Assembly: GCF_965363235.1 (NCBI RefSeq)
Contig: NC_134839.1
Location: 115,190,517-115,254,516 of the forward strand
DNA length: 64,000 nt
DNA from: Mytilus galloprovincialis
Lineage: Eukaryota; Mollusca; Bivalvia; Mytilida; Mytilidae
Reading direction: 5' to 3'
This document shows positions 34,496 to 45,199 of this stretch, piece by piece; within the stretch, counting starts at the first letter, position 1; each line of letters starts with the position of its first letter. Below the pieces are notes generated by a model. That model was not told the DNA's origin. It made no database searches and saw only the letters and a list, made by a program, of their open reading frames with translations. Made by a program: the position numbers and the translations under genes.

Positions 34496-35203
34496 TATAC
34501 TGTACTTTCAAACCCCTTTTAGTATCAAAATATTCTTATATTCTTGTTGTTATTTATGTAAGTAATAGAAAATAATAAGTTACAATGGTAGTTTTTTCAT
34601 TATTGTATTTTTATAGTACTTCTAGTAACTATACCCTGTTTGCGGCAAGATGTGTTTTTTTCCTGTTCACTATTTTTTTTTTTTTTTTATTCAAATTATT
34701 ATTTTTTTTGTCTACTTAATAAACTCATTATATATTTGTGTTTTTCTTGTGCCTTTGTGTAATAGCTATTTGAATCATGGTTAGTTTTACTACAATCTGT
34801 TTATTTTGTTGAATTTTTGTCTTCTTTATGTACTATACCATAAAATGCATAAAAAGTTGTCATACAAGCTTCAAAAAACTATCCCTATAACAAAAACATA
34901 CACCTTATCTTTACTTTCTGTTTATGTTATAGCACACAAGCCTGTCAGCACTGATAAAAAAATTAAATGAAGAGAGGTCAAATTATATGAACTTGTCAAA
35001 TTACAAAATAATGAGATTAGCCATCATGATGATTTTTATATGATTTATATAAAAAATCTTACATCTGGGGTCACCTTCAGTTCCATCAGATATAAACAAA
35101 AAACTTAGTCATTCATGATTGTTTAGTTGTAAGGTCCTATATTTGATGTTTAAATATTAAAATACTGGAATAAAGTGCATTTCAAACAATTCTTACAATA
35201 ACA

Positions 35204-37627
35204 ATGGGTCTAATCCCATGGCGTCTAAGGAAATACACATTTCAGAATGGAAACAAGCCATATAATAAGGGGAAAAAATACAGAAATAAGACTTTACCTG
35301 CTGAAAAAGGCAAATTTGTGAGACTACCAAAAGACTTGTATGACTTAGTGACTAAATCTGTTCATAAAAAGAATGTTCAACTAATTCCTGCCTCTACAAA
35401 GTCAGCTCGCTTTCTAAGGCCGAAGCCTCCGACAAAAACAGAAGTTGAAAAATGTGCTGAAAATGAAACAAAAACAGTGTAAGAATACTTTTTTTGTTAT
35501 TAAGCTTTCAAAAATAATTAAACTTGCTTAAAAAAGCCATTTATAAACAACTATGAAGAAAAAGGCATGTGTCTTATATGCCAATTCTTTAAATGTGACA
35601 TCTGAAGAAAATGCAAGCTAGGATTATACTTTTTTTTAAATTTCTAGTCCTATATATATTTTCAAGAGCTAAATAGTACATGGTTTTTATATATAATATA
35701 TATAAAAACACAGGCAAAGAAAAAAATATGCACTTTTGAGAGTACATTTGATCAAAAAGCTTATTTAAAGAAAACACTATTGTAAGGGAGGTAATTCAAA
35801 ATAAAATTATTTTCACATTTTCCAAACTTAGTTTAACAAATAAAAAAACTAATTCACTTCAATTATGGCAACATTTTTCAACTTCAGGTCAGAGAAAAAT
35901 AGTTTTCGACTCCTTCGGATCAATGAACTTGAACAGATGTGGAATGAGGTTTTCATAGAACACAGACAAATATCCCCTATGTGTACAGGGTTCATATCAT
36001 GGGATTTAAGTGCAGAGCAGCAAAGAGGGGCTGCCTGGAGGGAAAAGGCAAGCTGCAATGAGTGTTCTTACCATTCAAAAATGTTCAACCTTTACAATGA
36101 GGTGATCGCTAAGAAACGTGGTCGTCGAACAGCAGCTATTAATCTATCCATACAAGTCGCACTTAATCACATAGCTATCAGCACAACTGGTCTACAGAAA
36201 TTATTTCTTGGTTCTAATATACCAGCTCCTTCCACTTCAAGTATGCAACACAGTGCTAATGTTGTTTCTGAAATTATAGAAGAGTACAATCAAAAGGATT
36301 TGGTTCAGAAAAGAAAATTAATTAAGGAAATAAACATATTAAGAGGTGATAATCCTAATATTATTAACATTCAGGCCGACGGAATGTATAATAACCCTAT
36401 TTATTCCGGAATGGGTAAAACACCATTTCAACCAGCTACCCAATGTACATATAACATGTTAGAAAATAATACTTATAAGCACAGTATTGTAAGCACAAGA
36501 CAAGTGTCTAAGCTTTGCTCAAATAAGAGTGAACATAAAACAAAAACAAAAGTTAAATCTCACAAAGGTCACTGTTCCGCAAACATTGAAATGCATGACA
36601 GCATAGGCAGTGAGGAGCGATGGGCTAAAGACTGCTTGTTAGACCTAAAAATGATGGTCTGGAAGTTCAAGAAATTACCACTGACCCTGACAGCAGTGCA
36701 TTTAGAGCTGCAGAGTCTCTTTTTAAAGCTGGTACAACCAATACTCAGCCAATTCATTTTCTAGATACAAGACATGTGTCCGCAAATCATAGAAATTTTA
36801 TTAAAAAAATGTCAGGTCTGAAGGAAATAATGCCGGCACGATTAGTTTCAGAGAAAGATAAAATGCTAAAAAGGTTTGCATTAGATATGGCAGCACGTTG
36901 TCAGGCAGAGTACAATGCTGCCTTTGATAAATTCAATATGGACTCTGTACGGGTAAAAGTTCACCTATCATATGCATGTCATGCTATAGTTTCTTGCTAT
37001 CAGGGTGATCATAACGGGTGTACAAAATATTCCCTTGTTTGTTCAAATAGGAACAGTTTGAAGACATGGACTGAAAAATCAGCTTATCTGAAAAATAACT
37101 TTAAATTAAATAAATCAGAGAACACAGCAGCATTGTTACGTGAATGCGTAAAATATCGCCTTGGACCTACCATGCTAAACCGTACATGCAAAAACACTAA
37201 CACACAAAAAGCTGAAGCAACTAACCGTGCAATACGTGCAACTGTACCTAGCAATGTAACATTTACCAGAAACTATAAAGGAAGGGTACATACAGCTATA
37301 CACAATGTAAATAATGGCCCTGGAGAATCCATCGTTAAACTCTGTAAAGCGGCTGGGGTTCCCATCGAACCAGGAAGTCGTGCTGCCCGAGGTCTGAAAA
37401 ATATTCAACAACACAATGAAAAACATAAATTATATAAGCAGTCAAAGCAGTACACAGATCAGAGATGCTCAAAAAAGCATGAACTATATAAAATATATGA
37501 TGAGTATCAAGAGGAAAAAGACTATGAGAAAAACAAACTTTTACCGACAAAACGGCTGGCCGCAAAACAGCCTCAAGAGTATTCGTTTGCCAAAAAACTC
37601 CGATCAAGACATGTTAAAAATAAATAA
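35204..37627 (+). CDS. Mutator-like transposase (PF20700 type), two exons, one frameshift
   Basis: Exon 1, 35204-35478, encodes a very basic N-terminus (MGLIPWRLRKYTFQNGNKPY and on). Donor AACAGT|GTAAGA. Exon 2 starts at 35888 after TTTTTCAACTTCAG; the join (phase 2) reads TKTVSEKNSF. Exon 2 carries GRRTAAINLSIQVALNHIAI, IQADGMYNNPIYSG, KTPFQPATQC, DSIGSEERWAKDC, TTDPDSSAFRAAESLFKAG, LDTRHVSANHRNFIKKM, CQAEYNAAFDKF, RECVKYRLGPTMLNR, TQKAEATNRAIRA and NNGPGESIVKLCKAAG. I recognise this order as the animal Mutator-like transposase domain family, about 670 residues. D in ADGMY, D in TDPDS and E in KAEATNR are candidate catalytic residues (inference). At 36640-36650 the frame slips back by one in an A run, so the gene is mildly broken or has a base-call error. 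It cuts and joins DNA in the nucleus. Confidence 0.8.
35479..35887 (+). other. Intron of the transposase gene
   Basis: 409 bp, GTAAGA to TTCAG, AT-rich; splicing keeps the frame across the join (phase 2). Confidence 0.65.
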
Positions 37628-37637
37628 ATTACCTGCA

Positions 37638-38096
37638 TCAGATAAGACAACACGGTAAATGATTATTTGTACACTGTTTTGTCCGTCTACAGAAAATTCT
37701 CTCTATGTTTATACTGTGCGACTCTAAAATCGGGTGCTCCGGTTAAATACATTTGGGGTTATGGCAAAGGTGTGAAATATCTAAAGAATCGCCGTTTGGA
37801 GAGAAACGGGGAAGATTTTCTTTTAATATTCTTTTATCTAGCATATAAGATAATCTGTGAGCTCTTTCAAGAGTTCTAGTGCCATCAGGCCAATTCATAA
37901 CTTTTTTCCCATAGACCCCATGCTCCAAAGCTCCAACCCACACTGTACAGTCATAATTTCCATAATTTTTTTCACTTTTCTTAGACAAAGCTAAAGCCAA
38001 TGCATTCCAAAATGATTCCATGTTGTTTCTGTAAAATGAAAACCCAAAAGGGGTCCGAAATTGGGATCCCAGGGAGGCTGAGGGGTGAATTCCCAT
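37638..38096 (-). pseudogene. HNH / His-Me finger endonuclease-like gene, one in-frame stop
   Basis: Minus strand, starting with an ATG at 38096, 14 bp from the right terminal repeat. It reads DCTVWVGALEHGVYGKK, then NWPDGTRTLERAHRLSYML, then LDISHLCHNPKCI and a TAA at 37743-37745. The same frame continues PEHPILESHSINIERIFC and ends CTNNHLPCCLI with TGA at 37638. This is the zinc-binding loop of homing-endonuclease type proteins (PF05551-like): SHLCH gives the His and Cys ligands and C..C..H..C follows. The TAA replaces the residue usually written as N in CVNPEHL. It runs tail to tail with the transposase, 10 bp apart, within the same terminal repeats. Confidence 0.7.
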
Positions 38097-38109
38097 TATT
38101 TACCTTATA

Positions 38110-38568
38110 GGTTGCACTTGTGTAAAACCAGCAATGCAGTTTTCCATAGGAACTGCCTAAATTGCATATGCAGTCACTCTTCATTCAGTAAGTTTTGAGG
38201 AGAATGTTATATTTCCCAGGAAAGGAGACATGCACTACTTTTTTTTGCACTAATAAAAACATATAGCTGTGCGGCATATTTTCAAGTTTTACTGCCCTCC
38301 ATTTATAAACATTGCAGGTTCGCACTGAATTTTTCCATTAAATTTGACTCAACACCCAAATGTCTTCCAGTCCTCCTGAAAAATAAGTTAAATAAATAGA
38401 CATTTTTATTTATATCCATTTAATTCTCCAATCAAGTCTTAATTAAAAAAAAATTACTTTGCATCCATGGCAACAACTATGTAAACAGTAGCAGTATTTT
38501 ATGCACATTCAATTTCTCCCCAAAAGAGGCGTGACTTGCAAATCACACGTGATTTACAAAGTGCAACC
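38110..38568 (+). repeat. Right 459-bp terminal repeat with its own TIRs
   Basis: Nearly identical to 34037-34495 and in the same orientation. Confidence 0.85.
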
Positions 38569-38605
38569 TACAGGGTCAATTACAGGAATTGGCCAATAGC
38601 CTATT

Positions 38606-39720
38606 GTGTCTGAAATAAAGGTAACAGTAGTATACCGCAGTTCGAAAGTCATAAATCGATTGAGAGAAAACAAATCCTAGTTATAAACTAAATCTGAGGT
38701 AAATACCCCAGCTATAAGAGGAAAACAACGACACAGCAGCAAGACTGTGCAACAAACAAAAAAAAAAACAATGCAACACACACAAATAAGCTGAAATCAT
38801 CTCTTTTGTCGTAAAGTTTTGTTTTCAATCAACCCTCATTGTCAATTTCTAGATGTAAGTCAAGATATGAGGCCGACTTAACTGTATCTGTTGTATCCTT
38901 TATCTCTAGTTCATTGGGATAGATGCATTCGACATAGTCACCAAATTTTTAATTAGTTAGTGACAGAACATCATCTATATAGCGGAAAGTAGAGTTGAAG
39001 GATATTGCTAACTTCTTATCTTTCTTCCTAAGAAGTTCATTTATGAAGTCAGCCTCATAATAATAAAGAAACAAGTCGGCAATAAGAGGGGCACAATTCG
39101 TTCCCATTGGAATGCCGATAGTCTGTTGAAAATCACGTCTTCCGAACGTAACAAATATGTTGTCAATCAAGAAATCAAGCATCTTGATAATGTCCGTTTC
39201 AGAGAATTTTTTGTTTGAATCAGAGTGATCCTTTACAAAGTAGGATTTATCCCTTCCCAAGACAAGATACTTGTATCTACGTTGGCCATTCTTTTTTTAT
39301 GAAACAAAGCAATACCAACTCTTTCAATTTTTCTTTTAGTTTGGAATGTGAAATACTTGTGTAAAGTGTAAAAATGTCAAATGTTTTAACACTATTACAA
39401 GATGAAAGAGAGTTAGATTGTATGATCTCTAAAAGATCTTTGGAATTTTTAAGTATCCACATCTAATTCACGCCACTTCTTGAATAGGCTGTTTCACAAT
39501 AACTTTGAAGCCCGTCTTTGGTTGCTGATAAAATAGATGTTAATAATTTAGAAAGAGGTTTCGTGGAGCACTTGGAAGACCCAGCAATATACCGTTGTTT
39601 GTAAGGACACTTATGTAGTTTAGTTATCAAATACAGTGATGGAAGATCCAGTTCTTCATCTTTGGTTGAAATTCCAAAGGAACATAGAACAGACCTATTA
39701 TTATCCAGGATTATCAAAGT
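38606..39720 (-). mobile_element. Penelope-like element, RT fragment and 3' tail
   Basis: On the minus strand, from 39690: LDLPSLYLITKLHKCPYKQR, YIAGSSKCSTKPLSKLLT, then KTFDIFTLYTSISHSKLKEK, then FQQTIGIPMGTNCAPLIADL, YYYEADFINELLRKKDKKLA and FRYIDDVLSLTN. These are the ordered RT motifs of Penelope-like elements, including GIPMGTNCAP and the YIDD site. A stop follows LTN, and the frame runs on through DTTDTVKSASYLDLHLEIDN to KLYDKRDDFS near 38790. It then jumps straight into a 3' tail (38606-38765: GGTAACAGTAGTATACCGC, AAACTAAATCTGAGG), so the C-terminal part, including any GIY-YIG, is missing. One or more frame changes: a dead copy. Confidence 0.85.
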
Positions 39721-39779
39721 ACGAAGTTGAAGAGCATTGAGGAACGAAAATTCGTCACCTGCTCAAACGAATTCACTCA

Positions 39780-40032
39780 CCTGTTTGAAAGAATGGTAAA
39801 GAAAAACTTTTGTATTTGGTATATATGATGTACTGTATGGTTATTTAATGATTATTCTATGGGGTGTGTATCAATCCTTTTTTCACCAAAATTAATGTTA
39901 TGAATTGTTGTACAAGTTATAAGTAAATTTTCATCAAATATTGTACAAATTATAATTAGTACAGACACTCACAAAAAAGAAAATTGTACAAATTCAATTT
40001 GTACAACTTTCTTTTTTGTCTACACAACACAT
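39780..40032. other. Spacer before the tandem array
   Basis: AT-rich; contains a short inverted pair around AATTGTACAAATTCAATTTG (near 39980). Nothing else recognised. Confidence 0.4.
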
Positions 40033-42806
40033 GTCATTGCGATTGCCAAATAAAATTGATCACAAGATGTAACAAAATGGATCTTAATATGAATTTAATA
40101 CTAAACAGAAAAAAAAATTAATTTAACTTGTGGCCACGATGTTATGCCACAAACATACGGTGTCAATATTTTTTTTTAGTACACCAGATCCGGATTTCGA
40201 CAATAAATGTCTCTTCAGTGATGTTAGTGGTCGAAACGGTATTTGGAAGGCCATATAAAAAGTACCCTCATTTTTAGATAGACTCTTGAATTTTAAGAGT
40301 CAATGTAGGATGAACGGATCATATTAACCGGAGGGAAAATATGATACAAGCCCAAACGAAAAAAAATATAAACGAGTCTAAATTGAAAACTACGTTCAAA
40401 CCTATGATTGCGTTGGATAAAAACCGCAATTTTTATACGGTTGCATGTAAAACAAATTTTGTTGTAGAAGGGTCTAAAAACAGCACAAACAACATTTTCC
40501 AAAAGACCAAAAAAGTGAAAAGGTATATTTAAGCAAAACGCATTTGACTAACAGGTCGAATAACTGATGTTCCTTAACCCTGCTGACTGTCATTGGCGAT
40601 TGCCAAATAAAATTGATCACAAGATGTAACAAAATGAATCTTAATATGAATTTAATACTAAACAGAAAAAGAAAAAAAAATTTAACTTGAGGCCACGATG
40701 TTATGCCACAAACATACGGTGTCAATATTTTTTTAGTACACCAGATCCGGATTTGACAATAAATGTCTCTTCCGTGATTTTAGGGGTCGAAACGGTATTT
40801 GGAAGGCCATATAAAAAGTTCCCTCATTTTTAGATAGACTCTTGAATTTTAAGAGTCAATGTAGGATGAACGGATCATATAAAGCGGAAGGAAAATATGA
40901 TACAAGCCCAAACGAAAAAATATAAACGAGTCTAAATTGAAAACTACGTTCAAACCTATAAGCATAAAAACATAGCCGTATTTGACACAGCCTTTTTCAA
41001 CTTTTGATCTTCAATGCTGTACAACTTTGTACTTTTTTTCGCTTTCGATCTTTTATATCTGGGCGTCACTGGTGAGTCTTGTGTGGACGAGGCGCGTTTT
41101 TGACGTATTTAATTTTAAACCTGATGCTTTTTGTTATTCATTAATCATGTGTTTCTTTGTCTAATACGTTCTCCTATTTATTTGTGTTGTAGTCTTGTAA
41201 TATTATGTTGTCATTTCAATGTTATATTTAACATTGCCATTAAAGTGCGAGGTTTGGCATGCCACAAAACCAGGTTCAACCCACCATTTTTTCCTTTAAA
41301 AATGTCCTGTACCAAGTCAGGAATATGGCCCTTGTTATATTATTGTTCGTTTCTGTGTGTGTTACATTTTAACGTTGCGTCGTTTGTTTTCTCTTATTTT
41401 TGAGTATAATTTCACATTGCGATAAGACGTGTCACGGTACTTGTCTATCCCAAATTCATGTATTTGGTTTTGATGTTATATTTGTTATTCTCGTGAGATT
41501 TTGTCTGATGCTTGGTCCGTTTCTGTGTGTGTTACATTTTAGTGTTGTGTCGTTGTTCTCCTCTTATATTTAATGCGTTTCCCTCGGTTTTAGTTTGAAA
41601 CCCCGATTTTGTTTTTTGTCCATGGATTTATGAGTTTTGAACAGCGGTATACTACTGTTGCCTTTCTTTATCTGTGATTGCGTTGGATAAAAACCGCAAT
41701 TTTTATACGTGTGTATGTAAAACAAATTTCGTTGTAGAAGGGTCTAAAAACAGCACAAACAACATTTTCCAAAAGACCAAAAAAGTGAAAAAGTCTATTT
41801 AAACAAAACGCATTTGACTAACAGGTCGAATAACTGATGTTCTTTAATCCTGCTGACTGTCATTGGCGATTGCCAAATAAAATTGATCACAAGATGTAAC
41901 AAAATGGATCTTAATATGAATTTAAAACTAAACAGAAGAAAAAAAATTAACTTGTGGCCACGATGTTATGCCACAAACATACGGTGTCAATATGTTTTTA
42001 GTACACCAGATCCGGATTTCGACAATAAATGTCTCTTCAGTGATGTTAGGGGTCGAAACGGTATTTGGAAGGCCATACAAAAAGTACCCTCATTTTTAGA
42101 TAGACTCTTGAATTTTAAGAGTCAATGTAGGATGAACGGATCATATAAACCGGAGGGAAAATATGATACAAGCCCAAACGAAAAAATATAAACGAGTCTA
42201 AATTGAAAACTATGTTCAAACCTATGATTGCGTTGGATAAAAACCGCAATTTTTATACGTGTGCATGTAAAAAAATTTCGTTGTAGAAGGGTCTAAAAAC
42301 AGCACAAACAACATTTTCCAAAAGACAAAAAAAGAAGAAGTATATTTAAACAAAACGCATTTGGCTAACAGGTCAAACAACTGATGTTCTTTAACCCTGC
42401 TGACTGCCATTGACGATTGTCAAATAAAATTGATCACAAGATGTAACAAAATGGATCTTAATATGAATTTAATACTAAACAGAAAAAAAAATTAGTTTAA
42501 CTTGTGACCACGATGTTATGCCACAAACATACGGTGTCAATATTTTTTTAGTACACCAGATCCGGATTTCGACAATAAATGTCTCTTCAGTGATGTTAGA
42601 GGTCGAAACGGTATTTGGGAGGCCATATAAAAAGTACCCTCATTTTTAGATAGACTCTTGAATTTTAAGAGTCAATGTAGGATGAACGGATCATATAAAC
42701 CGGAGGGAAAATATGATACAAGTCCAAACGAAAAAATATAAACGAGTCTAAATTGAAAACTACGTTCAAACCTATGATTGCGTTGGATAAAAACCGCAAT
42801 TTTTAT
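40033..42806 (+). repeat. Tandem array of about four ~550-bp units
   Basis: Units start with CATTG.CGATTG.CAAATAA at 40033, 40590, about 41862 and 42404. Each contains GGCCACGATGTTATGCCACA, a T-run ending TTTAG, then TACACCAGATCCGGATTT and ATTGCGTTGGATAAAAACCG. Units are 90-98% alike by eye. The second is split by a Penelope-like tail at 40961-41677. In every unit the sequence after TTTAG can be read FSTPDPDFDNKCLFSDV then GRNGIWKAI, but stops and A-run differences break it, so coding is unproven. Confidence 0.85.
40961..41677 (+). mobile_element. Penelope-like 3' tail inserted in the array
   Basis: Interrupts one array unit between CAAACCTAT and GATTGCGTTGG. It holds a reversed repeat D (GTCACTGGTGAGTCTTGTG, near 41065), repeat A reversed (GTGCGAGGTTTGGCATG, CCTGTACCAAGTCAGGAATA), two TTTCTGTGTGTGTTACATTT segments, and ends TTTTGAACAGCGGTATACTA then CTGTTGCCTTTC. 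No RT remains. Confidence 0.7.
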
Positions 42807-42839
42807 ATATATATTTATATATAGCAAGCGCTCGATTCA

Positions 42840-43150
42840 CACGTTAAATCAACTGGGAACAGTTTACATATCTTTCTTTCAAATGAACAAGTAAAGGATG
42901 TATATTTTGAAAAACTTCTTCGTTTATATATCAACTAAAACCTAAATTGGAATGAGCAAATAAATAAAATGTCATGTACAATATCAAATAGAATCCATTT
43001 ATTACAAAAGATAAGAAAATATTTACCTATTCATTTTACTTCTTGTTTGATTATTGTTGCAATATATGGGGAGGTTGTTATGAAAGTGGAATAAATAAAC
43101 TTAATAAGTTATCAAAGAAATGCATTCATGTTTAAGTGCACGATGATTAT
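42840..43150 (+). mobile_element. CR1-type LINE RT C-terminal scrap
   Basis: Frames here read NLNWNEQINKMSCTISNRIH, then LLQKIRKYLPIHFTSC, then a broken YCCNIWGG-like block. These match the post-catalytic region of CR1-group RTs (a NLNWNEQI element, then LLRKIRKYLP). Several stops; a short fragment. Confidence 0.65.
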
Positions 43151-43490
43151 TCAATATTGTAGACATCGCGATAACTTCAATGTTGACACGATATTATGTC
43201 AACATCGTTTACATTGTTTAAACCATATATATTGTTTACATCGTTGACATCGCAATGTATACATGTTAACACGATATTGTGTCAACATCGTTTACATCGT
43301 GGTGATATAAAAAAAGGTGACGTGTTTACATTGTTTAAATTGTCATATTAGCAATGGTAACACTATTTCATGTCAATTTAGAGTCATAACATTAGGATTT
43401 GTTGTTTTAAAAAAATGCAAACTGTATACATGTAATCTACAGACTTTATTTTATAATATTAATGAATAAAACAAAATTTGGAATATTTTC
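43150..43490. repeat. Degenerate CGATGT/ACATCG repeats
   Basis: Repeated ATTGTGTCAACATCG and TTTACATCGTGG-type words in both orientations; a decayed or inverted relative of the satellite at 43592-44180. Confidence 0.5.
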
Positions 43491-44180
43491 AACACCACAA
43501 TGTATATGATGCAAACAATGTAAATACAAAGGTATAGACTTGGTACACATTATTTATACGATGTTGACGATGTAAACGATATAAAGAGAATATTGTCAAG
43601 ATCACGATGTATACGATGTTAACGATGTAAACAGAAAAGTATAGACTAGATATGCAATATAAACACGATGTTAAAACGATATTGTAAACATTGCGATGTA
43701 TACGATGTGAACGATGTAAACAGAAAGGGATAAACCAGATATACAATATAAACACGATGTCGACACGATATTGTCAACATCACGATAAATACGATGTTAA
43801 CGATGTAAACAGAAAGGTATAGATTAGATATACAATGTAAACACGATGTTAAAACGATATTGTTAACATTGCGATGTATACGATGTGCACGATGTAAACA
43901 GAAAGGGGTAGACTAGATATACAATATAAACACGATGTCGACACGATATTGTCAACATCACGATGTATACGATGTTAACGATGTAAACAGAAAGGTAAAG
44001 ACTATATATACGATGTTGAAACGATTCTGTTAACATTGCGATGTATACGGTGTTAACGATGTAAACAGAAAAGTGTAAACACTATATATACAACATAAAC
44101 ACGATGTCGGCACGACATTGTTAACAACATGATGTGTACGATGCGAAAGATGTAAACACAAAGGTACAGAACATATAGAA
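43490..44180 (+). repeat. 89-bp satellite with a two-unit higher-order pattern
   Basis: Units begin ATTGT.AACAT at 43592, 43681, 43770, 43859 and 43948, exactly 89 bp apart. They alternate between an A type (ATTGTCAACATCACGATG, then ACGATGTTAACGATGTAAAC) and a B type (ATTGTTAACATTGCGATG, then ATGTGAACGATGTAAAC), a 178-bp dimer. The ends are degenerate. Confidence 0.85.
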
Positions 44181-44239
44181 AGAATGCAATGAAAACCCAA
44201 TAACGACACTATAAAGTTGACAATATCGAAAAAACATCG

Positions 44240-45195
44240 TGCACTGGACAGACATCATCCAGTTTGTTGTTTAATAGTTTACGTTCAAAGGACGTGTTTT
44301 TCAACAAACTGTCGGCATTCCAATGGGAACAAACTGTGCCCCTCTACTTGCCGACTTGTTTCTTTATTATTATGAGGCTGACTTCATGCAAGAACTTCTT
44401 AGGAAGAAAGATAAGAAGTTGGCAATATCCTTTAACTCTACTTTCCGCTATAAGATGATGTTCTTTCACTAAATAATTCAAAATTTGGTGACTATAAGGA
44501 ACGCATCTATACCATCGAGCTAGAGATAAAGGATACTACAGATACAGTTAAGTCGGCCTCATATCTTGACTTACATCTAGAAATTGACAATGAGGGTTGG
44601 TTGAAAACAAAACTTTACGACAAAAGAGATGATTTCAGCTTTCCAATTGTGAACTTTCAATTTCTAAGTAGCAACATTCCAGCAGCACCTGCATACGGGG
44701 TATATATCTCCCAATTGATACGATATTCTCGTGCTTGCATTTCCTATCATGATTTTCTTGATAGAGGGTTGCTGCTCACAAGGAAGCTATTAAACCAAGA
44801 GTTCCAAATGATGAAGTTGAAATCATCCCTTCGTAAATTTTACGGACGCCATCATGAGTTGGTTGACCGTAAGTTATGGAATAACCGTTTCACAAATGAT
44901 ATCGGATATGTTCCTTACGTCGTAACTACAATCCCCTTCCCTTTCATGAATGTGACCTACCGAATTAGACTATTTACCGGATTTGTTATCACATAAGCAA
45001 CACGGCGGATGCCACATGCTTACCCTTCCGGAGCACCTGAGATCAACCCTAGTTTTTTGGTGGGGTTCGTGTTTTTTATTCTTTAGTTTTCTATGTTGTG
45101 TCATGTGTGCTGTTTTTTGTTTGTCTTTTTTTCATTTTTAGCCATCGCGTTGTCAGTTTGTTTTAAATTTATGAGTTTGACTGTCCCTTTGGACA
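44240..45195 (+). mobile_element. Penelope-like element, RT C-terminal half and 3' tail
   Basis: Reads FQQTVGIPMGTNCAPLLADL, YYYEADFMQELLRKKDKKLA and FNSTFRY. One base is missing at the YIDD site (44452 region), after which the frame continues with DVLSLNNSKFGDY, then SASYLDLHLEIDNEGWLKTK, LYDKRDDFSFPIVNFQFLSS, PAYGVYISQLIRYSRACISY and KFYGRHHELVDR. The 3' tail (45030-45195: TTTTTGGTGGGGTTCGTG, GCCATCGCGTTGTCAG, TTTGACTGTCCCTTTGG) is a common mussel repeat. It is a closer relative of the 38.6-kb copy than of the one at 12.4 kb. Confidence 0.85.
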
Positions 45196-45199
45196 ACAA

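Larger units (their letters stand above)
34033..38572 (+). mobile_element. 4.5-kb composite DNA transposon with 459-bp direct terminal repeats
   Basis: Two 459-bp copies of one sequence, 34037-34495 and 38110-38568, lie in the same orientation and differ at about four sites by eye. Each copy has its own short TIR, GGTTGCACTTGTGTAAA at the left and TTTACAAAGTGCAACC at the right. TACA stands just outside the pair (34033-34036 and 38569-38572) and TATA just inside it (34496-34499 and 38106-38109). Between them lie a spliced Mutator-like transposase gene (+) and a convergent HNH endonuclease relic (-). The outer TACA match suggests the whole unit inserted at once with a 4-bp target duplication, unlike the 8-11 bp of classical Mutator elements. 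Confidence 0.75.

Noticed and set aside
34680-34750. T-run as a terminator or polymerase III signal
   Set aside because: No tRNA-like A and B boxes or other RNA gene upstream; plain low complexity.
37175-37607. Minus-strand frames of 83-90 codons inside the transposase
   Set aside because: Shadows of the transposase reading on the opposite strand.
34033-38572. The 459-bp direct repeats as retroviral-type LTRs
   Set aside because: They have GGTTGCAC tips and internal TIRs rather than TG...CA, no primer site or purine tract, and the enzyme between them is a DNA transposase.
43489-43755. 88-codon minus-strand frame with repeated YIVNIVYIV words
   Set aside because: It is the translation of the 89-bp satellite, not a gene.
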